Source: Pseudoalteromonas sp. R3
GTDB taxonomy: Bacteria; Pseudomonadota; Gammaproteobacteria; Enterobacterales; Alteromonadaceae
Assembly (NCBI RefSeq): GCF_004014715.1
Contig: NZ_CP034834.1
Coordinates: 1,264,533-1,328,532 of the forward strand
Reading direction: 5' to 3'
DNA length: 64,000 bases
In this document: positions 53,649 through 63,180 of the stretch, piece by piece
Position numbering within the stretch: the stretch's first letter is position 1
How the letters are laid out: each line of letters starts with the position of its first letter
Made by a program: the position numbers and the translations under genes
Notes under the pieces: generated by a model
Database searches by the model: none
Seen by the model: the letters and a program-made list of their open reading frames with translations, nothing else
What the model was told of the DNA's origin: nothing

Positions 53649-54524
53649 ATGGATTGGTTAACGGCAACACGCAGTTTTTGTGTTCTGGCGGAGCTGGGTA
53701 GCTTTACTAAAGCGGCGCAGCACCAGGGTGTATCCGCGTCTGCTATGAGCAAACGCATTGACTGGCTGGAGAAGCACTTGGGGCAAAGTTTGTTTATTCG
53801 TACCACCCGGCAGGTTAACCTGACGGAACAAGGACAGAACTTTTTTCCTCGTGCCAGAGACTGGCTGGCGCAATTTGAAGCGCTGGTCGAAAGCACTCAG
53901 TCTGAGCCATGCGAACTTCAGGGTAGCCTGAAGATTGCGGCTACACAGGCAGTGGGCAGTAGTGTGTTAATGCCTAAGATAGAGCTGTTTTTAGCGCAAT
54001 ATCCGCAGATCACCATTCATCTGAACGTGCTGGCACCGGGCGAGCCACCGGATCTGCAACATGATGTGGTGATCACCAGATACAATGAGTCATTTGATTC
54101 CGTGTCTCACAAAGGCACTCGGTTGTTTGACTATCAGATGCAATTATTCGGTGCGCCTGAATATCTGGCACGCTGCGATGAGATAGCCAGTGTTGACGAC
54201 CTGGCACAGCACAAAATGTTGCTGAGCAGCTATTATCACAAAGTTGGCGGGGTAGTGCTCGAAGATGGCCGACTGTTTGAATTCACAAATTATAATTTTG
54301 TGACCGATCATCTGGATGCCATTTTAAAGGCCGCTGTGCAGGGAATAGGTCTGTTATTTATCGCGCCCAGTTATATTGAGCGGGAATTAAGCTCAGGCGC
54401 ACTGGTCCCCATTTTGCCGGATATTCGCTCTGAGGTAAAACAACTCTGGGCTTATTACCCCAAGGCCAGCTACACCCCTCGCAAAACCCGGTTGTTTATT
54501 GAGCACCTTAAGACCACGTTGTAA
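53649..54524 (+). CDS. LysR-family transcriptional regulator
   Basis: 291 residues: winged HTH (LTATRSFCVLAELGSFTKAA, SASAMSKRIDWLEKHLGQSL) and effector domain (about 92-290; GSLKIAATQAVGSSVLMPKI). It is in the CrgA-like subgroup. It is divergent from the MFS gene, and the 13-bp palindrome between them is a plausible binding site, so it likely controls transporter expression in response to a substrate. Confidence 0.9.
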   Translation: MDWLTATRSFCVLAELGSFTKAAQHQGVSASAMSKRIDWLEKHLGQSLFIRTTRQVNLTEQGQNFFPRARDWLAQFEALVESTQSEPCELQGSLKIAATQAVGSSVLMPKIELFLAQYPQITIHLNVLAPGEPPDLQHDVVITRYNESFDSVSHKGTRLFDYQMQLFGAPEYLARCDEIASVDDLAQHKMLLSSYYHKVGGVVLEDGRLFEFTNYNFVTDHLDAILKAAVQGIGLLFIAPSYIERELSSGALVPILPDIRSEVKQLWAYYPKASYTPRKTRLFIEHLKTTL

Positions 54525-54645
54525 TGCGGTGAAGGAGGAGATTTTCCGGCTTGAAAATGCCCTCACACCGCGTCATTTTTGGCAAACGAGCCGGAACTAC
54601 TCAGTATTGAAAAGGGGGCTGAGGGTCAGTAGATCCCGCATCAAG

Positions 54646-54708
54646 TGCGGTATGACTTAGGTGTAGTGCGGGATGACTTAGGTGTAGTACTGCATGATGC
54701 AGGTGAAG
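54646..54708. repeat. Three tandem 21-bp repeats
   Basis: Units begin TGCGGTATGACTTAGGTGTA, TGCGGGATGACTTAGGTGTA and TACTGCATGATGCAGGTGAA; the first two differ by one base and the third is diverged. Confidence 0.7.
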
Positions 54709-54808
54709 TGTGTTAGGGCTTGCGAACGGTTATATCTGGGTCGTGAATTATGCTGAGTCAGGGCTTGTCGATTTTTCAGGTTAGTCGTTTGAACGAACTA
54801 CCCAACTC

Positions 54809-54839
54809 GTCATCCGGCCAACGATCCGGGAACCACTTA
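54809..54839. repeat. Dispersed palindromic repeat (copy 2)
   Basis: GTCATCCGGCCAACGATCCG then GGAACCACTT; shares its outer parts with the element at 7712-7745. Confidence 0.45.
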
Positions 54840-54961
54840 GCAGTGAAAGGTAACTCAGGAGCGGACGGCCAGTAAATCCGCATCTAGGGAAGCGTCCAGA
54901 GACACACATGAGTCATACACTATGGCAGAACTGGCCGACAAAATAACGCCGGCCGAGCGAG

Positions 54962-55555
54962 TTAAAACCGGTAAGTCAGACCAATATTTAACTGGAACTG
55001 ATTGAGCACATCGCCGTCAAAATGCCACGCACAGACATCCTCGTCGCTACCATCACAGCGCACCTTAGACGAGTTTTTGATAGACGAAGCCAGCCAGCGT
55101 AACTCTGTCTGTGCGCTGAACCCGGCTCCCAGATTGTATTTGAGACCGCCATAAAAACCTGCGGCAAAAAAGTGGTCGGGCTCTTCGAAGTTAGGTGTTA
55201 CTTTATTCACACCAATCTGCGCTCCAATGTAACTGTCAAGATTATCAGTAATATCGACATCTATGGCGCTTTGAAACATCAAATACTCCATATCCACCTT
55301 GTAGATAGGGGAGTCCTCGAACTCAGTTTCGACCATACTGTAAAAAAAGCCGTAGCGCTTTTTATCCAGGTAGCGGTCAAAGCTTACCCCGAAGTGGTTT
55401 TTATCGGCCAGCTCAACCACTGCTTTTTGACTTGTATGTAAATCCTGGTTACTACTTTGGCCACCGTAGAGGGTGACACCAAAGCCTGTATTAGAAGCCA
55501 TAGCAGAGCCTGAGAACAGCCCTAAACCAAGTGCTAACCACACATAGCTGCGCAT
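54962..55555 (-). CDS. Small outer-membrane beta-barrel-like protein
   Basis: 197 residues. A signal peptide (LGLGLFSGSAMA) and alternating beta strands follow, ending in a C-terminal aromatic strand FQLNIGLTYRF, the signal for outer-membrane insertion. Typical strands are GFGVTLYGG, YLDKKRYGFFYSMV and AGFYGGLKYNLG, consistent with an 8-stranded OmpW/OmpA-like barrel. Two cysteines occur in one loop (RCDGSDEDVCA). Its function is unknown. Confidence 0.8.
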   Translation of the reverse strand: MRSYVWLALGLGLFSGSAMASNTGFGVTLYGGQSSNQDLHTSQKAVVELADKNHFGVSFDRYLDKKRYGFFYSMVETEFEDSPIYKVDMEYLMFQSAIDVDITDNLDSYIGAQIGVNKVTPNFEEPDHFFAAGFYGGLKYNLGAGFSAQTELRWLASSIKNSSKVRCDGSDEDVCAWHFDGDVLNQFQLNIGLTYRF

Positions 55556-55749
55556 AATAAATCCTTGTTATCTAGTGTGTTGTCGGATGAGTTTAATTGC
55601 CAAGAAAGTAACACGCCTTTGTATCTAATAACAGGCATTTAGCGACTTAATTTGCGCCGGATTGTAGATTTCTTTCATCAGCATTGGCACCGCCTTGCAA
55701 CCTCAAGTACAATGTGGGTTTTCGATTGCAATACACCGGAACCTTCCCC

Positions 55750-57933
55750 ATGGAAATCAAAGTAAATTATCTCGATAATCTTCGAATTGACGCTCGATTC
55801 GATGATTTTTCTGTCATTGCCGATCAGCCTATTCGCTATAAAGGTGATGGCTCGGCACCCAGCCCGTTCGATTATTTTCTGGCGTCGTCTGCGCTGTGTG
55901 CGGCTTACTTTGTGAAAGTGTATTGTAATGCGCGCGACATTCCGACCGACGGCATTCGCGTGGCACAGAACAACATTGTTGACCCCGAAAACCGCTATAA
56001 CCAGATCTTTAAAATTCAGGTAGAGCTACCAGAGAGCATTTCTGAAAAAGACCGTCAGGGCATTTTGCGCTCTATTGACCGCTGTACTGTGAAAAAAGTG
56101 ATCCAGACCGGTCCTGAATTTCAGGTTGAAGCAGTAGAGAGCCTGGATGACGATGCACAGGCTATGCTGATGGTTAACACTGAGTCAGATGCCAGCACTT
56201 TTATCCTCGGTAAAGATCTGCCACTGGAGCAGACCATCGCCAACATGACTGGCATTTTGTCTGATCTGGGCATGAAAATCGAAGTAGCGTCGTGGCGTAA
56301 CATTGTGCCTAACGTCTGGTCTTTACATATTCGTGATGCCGCATCACCGATGTGTTTTACCAATGGTAAAGGTGCGACTAAAGAAAGCGCGCTGTGCTCG
56401 GCACTGGGCGAGTTTATTGAGCGCCTGAACTGTAACTTTTTCTATAACGACCAGTTCTTTGGTGAAGAAATTGCCAACGCTGAGTTTGTTCATTACCCCA
56501 ATGAAAAGTGGTTTAAACCGGGTGAAAACGATGAACTGCCAAACGAAATCCTCGACGGCTACACGCGCGAAATCTATGATCCGGAAGGCGAGCTGCGCGG
56601 CTCAAACCTGATAGACACTAACTCGGGCAATGTGGAGCGTGGCATTTGCTCTATTCCTTACACCCGTCACAGCGACGGTGAAACGGTTTACTTCCCGTCG
56701 AATCTGATTGAAAACCTGTTCCTGAGTAATGGCATGAGCGCGGGTAACAACCTGTTTGAAGCCAAAGTACAGTGTTTGTCTGAGATCTTTGAGCGTGCGG
56801 TGAAAAAGCAGATCATAGAACAGGAAATCGTGCTGCCGGACGTACCTGAAGACGTACTGGCTAAGTTCCCGGGCATTGTGGCGGGTATTAAAGGGCTTGA
56901 AGAGCAAGGCTTCCCGGTTGTGGTAAAAGACGCCTCTCTGGGCGGCCAGTTCCCGGTCATGTGTGTGACCCTGATGAACCCGAAAACTGGCGGTGTGTTT
57001 GCCTCTTTTGGTGCGCACCCAAGCCTGGAAGTTGCGCTGGAGCGTAGCCTGACCGAGCTGTTGCAGGGCCGCAGCTTCGAAGGCCTGAACGACGTACCTA
57101 AGCCAACCTTTAACAGCATGGCAGTGTCTGAGCCGGAGAACTTTGTAGAGCACTTTATTGATTCTACCGGTGTGATCTCCTGGCGTTTCTTCAGTGCTAA
57201 GCATGATTATGAGTTTGTGGAGTGGGACTTCACGGGCACTAACGAAGAAGAGTGCGACAAACTGTTCGCCATTTTGAAAGATTTAGGTAAAGAAGCGTAT
57301 ATCGCTGAGTTTACCGATATGGGCACGGCGTGCCGTATTCTGGTACCTGGTTACTCTGAGGTTTACCCGGCAGAAGATTTAATCTGGGACAACACCAACA
57401 AAGCCCTGCAATACCGCGAAGATATTCTGAACATTCACTCGCTGGAAGACGAAGCACTGGCCGATTTGGTTAACCGTCTGGAAGAAAGCCAGCTTGATAA
57501 CTACATCGACATCATTACTTTGATCGGCGTGGAATTCGATGAAAACACGGTTTGGGGTCAGCTGACCATCTTAGAGCTGAAGATCCTCATCTATCTGGCG
57601 CTGGGTGACATTGAAGCCGCTATTGAGCTGGTCGAAACCTTCCTGCAATACAATGACAACACCGTTGAGCGTGGCCTGTTCTACCAGGCAATGCACGCGA
57701 CGCTGGAAGTGGCACTGGATGAAGAGCTGGAAATTGAAGACTACATCCACAGCTTTACCCGCATGTTCGGCAAAGAAGTGATGGACGCAGTGATCGGCTC
57801 TATCAATGGCGACGTGAAATTCTATGGCCTGACACCGACCAACATGCAACTGGAAGGTCTGGATAAGCACCTGCGCTTAATCGACAGCTATAAAAAGCTA
57901 CACGCTGCACGCGCTAAGTTTGCCAAAGGGTAA
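55750..57933 (+). CDS. ycaO: OsmC domain/YcaO-domain protein (ribosomal S12 methylthiotransferase accessory type)
   Basis: 727 residues from the ATG at 55750. An OsmC-like domain occupies about residues 1-140 (PIRYKGDGSAPSPFDYFLAS, ALCAAYFVKVYCNARD). The YcaO ATP-binding domain follows (about 160-560), with KGATKESALCSALGEFIERL (Mg/ATP ligands in the ESALxxxxGEFIER pattern) and FEAKVQCLSEIFERAVKKQI. A C-terminal TPR-like helical extension (about 590-727) completes the protein. This architecture is the conserved stand-alone YcaO of gammaproteobacteria, linked to methylthiolation of ribosomal protein S12 and not to a natural product. It is followed by a 10-bp-stem terminator and then the convergent RiPP locus. 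Confidence 0.9.
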   Translation: MEIKVNYLDNLRIDARFDDFSVIADQPIRYKGDGSAPSPFDYFLASSALCAAYFVKVYCNARDIPTDGIRVAQNNIVDPENRYNQIFKIQVELPESISEKDRQGILRSIDRCTVKKVIQTGPEFQVEAVESLDDDAQAMLMVNTESDASTFILGKDLPLEQTIANMTGILSDLGMKIEVASWRNIVPNVWSLHIRDAASPMCFTNGKGATKESALCSALGEFIERLNCNFFYNDQFFGEEIANAEFVHYPNEKWFKPGENDELPNEILDGYTREIYDPEGELRGSNLIDTNSGNVERGICSIPYTRHSDGETVYFPSNLIENLFLSNGMSAGNNLFEAKVQCLSEIFERAVKKQIIEQEIVLPDVPEDVLAKFPGIVAGIKGLEEQGFPVVVKDASLGGQFPVMCVTLMNPKTGGVFASFGAHPSLEVALERSLTELLQGRSFEGLNDVPKPTFNSMAVSEPENFVEHFIDSTGVISWRFFSAKHDYEFVEWDFTGTNEEECDKLFAILKDLGKEAYIAEFTDMGTACRILVPGYSEVYPAEDLIWDNTNKALQYREDILNIHSLEDEALADLVNRLEESQLDNYIDIITLIGVEFDENTVWGQLTILELKILIYLALGDIEAAIELVETFLQYNDNTVERGLFYQAMHATLEVALDEELEIEDYIHSFTRMFGKEVMDAVIGSINGDVKFYGLTPTNMQLEGLDKHLRLIDSYKKLHAARAKFAKG

Positions 57934-57948
57934 ATAGCTAAGTATTAC

Positions 57949-57982
57949 TAAAGCCCGCAAGATTAACTACCGGCGGGCTTTA
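57949..57982. terminator. Terminator after the OsmC-YcaO gene
   Basis: Perfect 10-bp stem TAAAGCCCGC/GCGGGCTTTA with a 14-base loop. Confidence 0.75.
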
Positions 57983-58050
57983 GTTGTGTATTGAGAGGAG
58001 AGCACTGAATTTGGGGTCCATCGAGCCGGGACTCTGGGATTATGTAAACA

Positions 58051-58071
58051 GAGTTTGTTCGCTACAAACTC
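58051..58071. terminator. Hairpin followed by a T-run between the two ycaO-type genes
   Basis: GAGTTTGT/ACAAACTC, 8-bp perfect stem with a 5-base loop, followed on the plus strand by CGCTCCTTTTT. It may be a second terminator for the upstream plus-strand gene. Confidence 0.4.
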
Positions 58072-58191
58072 GCTCCTTTTTCGCTTCAAATATGCTCACT
58101 CTATACAGTCATACCACCCTTGAGCCGGTATCTTCCAATGGCGAGTGGGTGTTTCAGTTTGAGTTATTCCCATCCACCAAGGCCAACGCAA

Positions 58192-60189
58192 TTAAATATA
58201 CAACCCTTGTTGATTAATCGTCTGCTCGGTCAATGCTTCATCCAGCCAACCCAGTTTTACTGGTGTCTGGTAAAGCCGGGGGTTACCTAGTTGTGGCCAG
58301 ATGTGGCACAGTCCGGGTACAAAGACTTTAGCTGTACTCAGCGGAATGGGCGAGCGGGAATAATCCAGTGCCAGTGTTTCCATATCCAGGCTGTGTAGAT
58401 GTTCAACAATGGCCAGAATGTCATCTTTCAGGTCACCGCTCTGAGTCAGTTTATAACTTCCCCTTGGTGCCTGTACATCAGGCAGCAAAAAGCGGTCGCC
58501 TGTAATGGCATCAAAATCAAACGGTGCACCATTTTGGTCCCGGATAGGAATGAGCTGACATAACTCAGTGAGCGCACGTTGCGCAGCCATTTCGGGTTTT
58601 AAATGACAGCCAAATCCAAATACATACCCCTGGGTTGCTTTGTTACGGCCAATCGCTGCCATGACGGGGACGCCGGTATCTACGGTAAGATCCAATACCC
58701 AGTAGTCGTGTTCAGCGGTGATGGTTTCGTGCAGCGGTGCCAGATAATCAGGGTCCAAACCACTTAACTCAAATTGCGGGCGCGGTAAGCGGTTGTACCA
58801 CCAGATAGCGGTTGCATCACGCTCAAGCAATTCAAATAAAGCCTGTAAAATGGCCTCTTCCAGATTATTGCCTGCGGCACAGCCATTGGAATGCCATTTA
58901 CCAAAGCGGTCTTCCTCAAACGGCGTGTTGGCAAAGCAACAAACGGTAGGCACGTAAACCTTTTCATCGAGCGTGAGCGACCACAGTGCGGTCCAATTGA
59001 CGGCTTCCTCAGTATAAGGCAACGCAGCTTGCTTACGCTGAGATTCAGAATCTGCAGGGTCTGCAAAGCGCGCATACTGCTGCTCGCTGTAGGGCAGCAG
59101 CTGTGCAAAGTCATAATTGCGTGCATCAAGCTGTTGAACCTGTGCCACCTGACTTGGCTCATCGCCAATATACTGAGCGTTCTTGCGTTCTATTGCTTCA
59201 CACAGAGCGCTGGCTTTGGACTGCTCGTGCGTGACGCCTTTGCCTAGCGTTTGTTGGACAAAATCAGCACCACTAATTTGCTTCGGAGCTTTCATCGGGC
59301 ATTTGTAAAATCCTGAAGTGAATATCTTAATTGAGTCCAAAGGAGAGGACAGTTTAGTTTCAGGAAAAATATAACCCAGTTGGCGGCCAATAAATGGTAC
59401 AAGTTTTTTGAGTGTGTCTTCTGCTTTATACGCTCTTGAACCACCATCTGCATCATAGGCGATTGGAGTGCTTTTAAGAGATAATTCATATGTGCTATTA
59501 GAGTGCGGTATACGCTCCAAATTATCGAAATTATACTTGGCAGATGAGCCATGCTGAATATCAAAAACCAACGCTTCAACGCAGTCGAGGGTATTAACTA
59601 GCGAGCAAAGCTGTTTTGGTATTTTCGGGAAAGACAGCAAGCGACCGTTACCTTTACCAAACTTATCCATAAAGAGGTCGAGTGGCCGGCTGGCAAAAAT
59701 CCATGCCAAGTAACTCTCTAATTTGTCAGTACATGTTATAACCGGTGAAATATAAATGCTATTTTTATATACTTCACAAAACCTTAGGGGGAAATGTTCC
59801 TGCAAATTTGTTACTTTCCTAATATCTTCGATTAGTATGCAAGAGTTCTGCAAGTGTGACGATATACGCTGCCAGTTTTCTGCGAAGCTTTGTATGAAAC
59901 AACTTGATCCATATATCCCTTCGATAAGTTCTGTTTTCGTACCTTGTAGATCAACCGCTTCAACTAGCCAGCCTCTTTTAGTCGCGTTTTCTACTTGATA
60001 ATAAAAGTGGGCTAAAAGTTCGGCAGGAACACTTTTCGCCAGCTCATCAACATTTGTCAGGCTTTTGAAGTGTGAGAAGTAAGGGAAATTTTTGGCATCC
60101 AGAACAAATTCATTTGTTTGGCTGTTAAGCAAAACGTTATCATGCTTATCCGTAAAGATGCTGAATTTGCTATTAAACTTGAGTTTCAT
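58192..60189 (-). CDS. TOMM biosynthesis cyclodehydratase: leader-binding domain fused to YcaO (YcaO-1)
   Basis: 665 residues. The N-terminal 80 residues look like a winged-helix leader-binding (RRE) domain. Residues about 85-245 resemble a degenerate ThiF/ocin-type partner domain (EVYKNSIYISPVITC, LESYLAWIFASRPLDLFMDK), as in fused TOMM cyclodehydratases. The YcaO domain (about 265-665) carries SKASALCEAIERKNAQYIG and GCAAGNNLEEAILQALFELL, then ERDATAIWWYNRLPRPQF, the ATP/Mg-binding pattern. It ends in NQQGLYI and lacks the proline-rich C-terminus of many azoline synthetases. It would use ATP to convert Cys/Ser/Thr of the precursor to azolines. It is last in the operon, 7 bases after the amidotransferase gene. 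Confidence 0.88.
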   Translation of the reverse strand: MKLKFNSKFSIFTDKHDNVLLNSQTNEFVLDAKNFPYFSHFKSLTNVDELAKSVPAELLAHFYYQVENATKRGWLVEAVDLQGTKTELIEGIYGSSCFIQSFAENWQRISSHLQNSCILIEDIRKVTNLQEHFPLRFCEVYKNSIYISPVITCTDKLESYLAWIFASRPLDLFMDKFGKGNGRLLSFPKIPKQLCSLVNTLDCVEALVFDIQHGSSAKYNFDNLERIPHSNSTYELSLKSTPIAYDADGGSRAYKAEDTLKKLVPFIGRQLGYIFPETKLSSPLDSIKIFTSGFYKCPMKAPKQISGADFVQQTLGKGVTHEQSKASALCEAIERKNAQYIGDEPSQVAQVQQLDARNYDFAQLLPYSEQQYARFADPADSESQRKQAALPYTEEAVNWTALWSLTLDEKVYVPTVCCFANTPFEEDRFGKWHSNGCAAGNNLEEAILQALFELLERDATAIWWYNRLPRPQFELSGLDPDYLAPLHETITAEHDYWVLDLTVDTGVPVMAAIGRNKATQGYVFGFGCHLKPEMAAQRALTELCQLIPIRDQNGAPFDFDAITGDRFLLPDVQAPRGSYKLTQSGDLKDDILAIVEHLHSLDMETLALDYSRSPIPLSTAKVFVPGLCHIWPQLGNPRLYQTPVKLGWLDEALTEQTINQQGLYI

Positions 60190-60196
60190 AATATAG

Positions 60197-62009
60197 TTAT
60201 GCTTCTAAATTAAAGTGTTTTTGCAAAAACAGAATACTGAGGAAGTGGCAAACAACAATGTCTTCTGAAAAGTCTAGCTGAGTCTGATTTTTTACAACAG
60301 ACTCAAAAAAAGCAATGACTTTATCTATATCGTAAATACCCAATTGCGATTCTCTGTTAGACAATTCATGTAATTCATCTAGCAGATAAAGTGTAATGTT
60401 TTTGGTTAAGTTAGTCGGAGCTAAAAAAGGTTTTTTGATTTGCTCTACATGCAAATGAGGGAAATTCACAGTAAATGCGTCTCTTAAAATTCTCTTATTT
60501 TTACCATTGTAATACTTGAAGGCAGTTGGGAGTGAATGAATGAAAGCTACTAACGAGTTATCCAGAAAAGGCTGACGACCTTCAATTGAGTTTGCCAACT
60601 CAGTTTTATCACCCAGGGCAAGCAAGTTATAGTCCTGATATACAGTGTTGTAGTGGAGCCATTGGCTGTATCCAATGGAGGACGTGACTATGTCGCTGTG
60701 CGGCGCGACTAAGTGCGTTGTGTAACAAGCCTCAGAGAAGTCTGCAGAGCGCAGTGATTTAAATAACTGAGCGTTTGACTTAGCGCTTATAGTTGCACTG
60801 GGCGTAAAATTCAATGCAGTCTCAAGTGTGGCTTGACCTTCAAAAAGCGGAGTAGGTCCACTTTGTTGTGTTAAAGGAGAGCTCAAATCATATTGGAAAA
60901 ACTGATAGCCGAGCAATGATTCATCCGCCCCTTCTCCTGTTAGCGCAATTCTAATTCCGCTTTCTTTTACTTTACGGCTCAACAGATATTTGGCGGCAAC
61001 ATTTAAATTTGGCACTATCGATTCTGCGTGATAGATAGATTTTTCAAATGAACCAATGAGATCGTTGTGCTCTAGTGGAAGTGTATGGTGTTTAATTCCA
61101 ATCTGCTTAGCAAATTTTTCAGCTGCCAAGCTTTCATCCAAAGGGTTATTGGGAAATCCGATGCTGAATGATTCAGCTTTGTCACTCAGTCTAGCTGATA
61201 AAGCGCTGATGTATGATGAGTCTATGCCCGAGCTTAAGTAACAAGCGAAACGCTCTTGAGGTATTCTTTTGTTAACGGCTTGCTCAAACTGCTGGCTAAA
61301 CTCTTGCGTTGCCTGTTCGTAAGAAATATCACACGGTTCAAATAAATCGGGGTTAAAAGGGGATTGCTCGCAAAATGGGTAGCTTTTCAGTTCATTATTT
61401 GTGTGCTCAACTATATGACCAGGGGGACAGAAAAGACTCCTTTTACAAATGTTTCTTTGGCTCCTACTAAAAACCGTTCTTTTGCAACTAAATAGTGCTT
61501 ATTCCATACTGCTGGTACACCTGCAGACAGTAGAGCTTTAATTTCTGAAGCGGCTATAAAATAATCATCATTATGGTAGTAATAGAGTGGCTTGCTGCCA
61601 TTTCTGTCTCGGGCAAGGTATAGCCTATTGCTCTCTCTGTTGTAAGTACATAATGAAAACTCACCATCGAGACTCGCTACAAGCTGATTCCAAAAAGCTC
61701 TATACCTTTGAGTACATATTCGCTGTCAGAATTTGTTTGAAATACAGCTCCTTTTGCCTTTAGTTTTTCTCTGTCATTATATATCTCACCATTTACAGAA
61801 ATTATCCATGGGGTATTATCGGACAGCATTGGTTGGGTTGCTATTTTGCCACCATTAATTGCCAGTCTATTATGACCTATGTAAGTGTTATGGTTTTTAT
61901 CTGAATAGAGTCCCGTTTGGTCTGGCCCCCTGTGCTTCATAGATACAAGAGCTTGTGGGAGGTTCAATGATGAGGTTTTACTATATTGAGCTGCTAATAT
62001 TCCACACAT
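60197..62009 (-). CDS. Asparagine-synthetase-like amidotransferase of the RiPP locus (two frameshifts in this assembly)
   Basis: Three frame segments make one 604-residue asparagine synthase homologue. Segment 1 (ATG 62009) is a class II glutaminase domain with the nucleophile Cys2 (MCGILAAQ), HRGPDQTGL and VNGEIYND. Adding one base at the A5 run 61692-61696 continues WNQLVASLDGEFSLCTYNRE, LARDRNGSKPLYYY, SEIKALLSAG. Adding one more at the G5 run 61422-61426 continues PPGHIVEH. The synthetase domain then follows, with the PP-loop YLSSGIDSSYISAL and ALTGEGADESLLGYQFF, ending at 60197. With both Cys2 and the PP-loop intact it should transfer glutamine-derived ammonia to an adenylated carboxylate. 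It is likely to act on the precursor peptide. Confidence 0.85.
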
Positions 62010-62036
62010 AAAAACTAACTAATGTAGAGGGGTAAT

Positions 62037-62070
62037 AGAGTTTTACATGTAAATTCACATGTAAAACTCT
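62037..62070 (-). terminator. Strong hairpin between precursor and amidotransferase genes
   Basis: Perfect 14-bp stem (AGAGTTTTACATGT and complement) around 6 bases, lying 16 bases past the precursor stop. No T-run follows on the minus strand (ATTACCCC), so it should act as an attenuator or a 3'-end stabiliser rather than a full stop. That would give more precursor than enzyme mRNA. Confidence 0.65.
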
Positions 62071-62085
62071 AATGGATTTATGTTT

Positions 62086-63168
62086 TTAACAGGTGAATGG
62101 GAAACCTGGACCATCGTTGTTATAACGAGTTAGAGCAACAGGTTGACTCGCTTTATCATCTGGTGCTTCAGGGAAAGATAAAATAATACCAAGAGGAGTT
62201 TTTTGAACCTGCTGGTAATTTCCTTCACTTTCAACGCACCAAACCCACTTATCAATTGCAATTGTTGACTCTGATACGGAAATGGATTCAATATCTTTGG
62301 GTGAAATCTGCTTATCGAGTACAAACAGAAGTTTGTCACGAGACGCAGAGAGAGCTCTCGCACTTAGTTTAAAGGTTGATTCATCAAGCAAGTATGCAAC
62401 TGTTCCCCGAAGCTGTTCACCGGAACGCAGTGTCAGTGCAGCATCAAAAGTTCTTGCATATTTAGCAAGCTTATCTTTCTTTACTATTAGGTCTACATCC
62501 CAAGGGTAGTCATAGTCTAGCCAATCCTTTAGCAATTTAGTGGCATGACCAATAGTGTTTGTAGAACTATGAGAGATAGTTTCTTCAATGAGGCTATTGC
62601 TAAATTTAGTGTTTGACCATGCGAGAGCAACAGCTGCGGCCATTACTCCACCAAACTCAACGAAGTGTGTGTTGCTGTTACCTAGGTCGTAACTTGCTTC
62701 TGGGATCAACCCATCTTTCATAGATGGAAATATGAAAGCACTTTCAGGGTGGTCTTTGTGCCCTGAAGCACACAATGTGTCAAAGACTTGTTGCAGTGAA
62801 AGGTTGGGATGATTTACATCGTCAGTGATACTCTCTAATATCCAAGAGTTATCGAAATAATAATGCGAAAGTGCTTCTGCTGGATTTGGAATAGCGGGTT
62901 TTTCCGGCACGGAGACAACAAACTTATCGAAAGATAAAGAGTCGGTCATATATACGCCTCTTGCCTCATTGTAGAAAGGCCCTTCGCCGAGATCCTTGAT
63001 AGAAAATTGAATATTCCATGGGCATTTATAACCGAAGTATTTGTCTAGGACAGATAGTGCATTTCCGGGCAAGCATAGCTCTTTTCTAAATTCTTCGTCA
63101 TTCCATGCTTTTGCAATGGCTTTTAAGTATGTTGCACGAAAGTCAAGCAATTGTTTCGTTAGTTCCAT
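62086..63168 (-). CDS. TOMM-type RiPP precursor with duplicated leader-like domain and C-terminal core
   Basis: 360 residues, far longer than most precursors, with AAGGAG before the ATG. Two related domains are visible: residues about 8-58 (LKAIAKAWNDEEFRKELC, FGYKCPWNIQFSIKD) and about 175-235 (AAAVALAWSNTKFSNSLI, LDYDYPWDVDLIVKKD). Both follow the AIAxAWxDxxF...LGYxxPWxxxLxVxxD pattern of nitrile-hydratase-like (NHLP) leaders, as in the BMA_0021/0022-type TOMM precursors. The C-terminus reads YNNDGPGFPFTC with the stop right after Cys. From memory PGFPFTC is a hallmark of that family. The likely modified residues are Thr and Cys at the end. It lies 12 bases downstream of YcaO-2. Confidence 0.85.
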   Translation of the reverse strand: MELTKQLLDFRATYLKAIAKAWNDEEFRKELCLPGNALSVLDKYFGYKCPWNIQFSIKDLGEGPFYNEARGVYMTDSLSFDKFVVSVPEKPAIPNPAEALSHYYFDNSWILESITDDVNHPNLSLQQVFDTLCASGHKDHPESAFIFPSMKDGLIPEASYDLGNSNTHFVEFGGVMAAAVALAWSNTKFSNSLIEETISHSSTNTIGHATKLLKDWLDYDYPWDVDLIVKKDKLAKYARTFDAALTLRSGEQLRGTVAYLLDESTFKLSARALSASRDKLLFVLDKQISPKDIESISVSESTIAIDKWVWCVESEGNYQQVQKTPLGIILSFPEAPDDKASQPVALTRYNNDGPGFPFTC

Positions 63169-63180
63169 TTTTTCTCCTTG

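Larger units (their letters stand above)
54525..54961. other. Repeat-containing intergenic region without a gene
   Basis: About 435 bases between convergent genes with no credible coding frame. It holds three tandem 21-bp units (54646-54708), a CCCGCA-containing imperfect palindrome just before them, and a palindromic repeat at 54809-54839 similar to that at 7712. It reads like a graveyard of small extragenic repeats. Confidence 0.6.

Noticed and set aside
54646..54708. CRISPR array
   Set aside because: The three units are tandem with no spacers and no cas gene is present.
57984..58217. Open frame of 77 codons between the two ycaO-type genes on the plus strand
   Set aside because: It contains a terminator-like hairpin, overlaps the end of YcaO-1, has no clear ribosome binding site at its first start and no recognisable composition.
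61422..61696. Programmed ribosomal frameshifting in the AsnB-like gene
   Set aside because: The runs are A5 and G5 without slippery heptamers and the same type of defect occurs in unrelated genes of the window, so assembly error is simpler.
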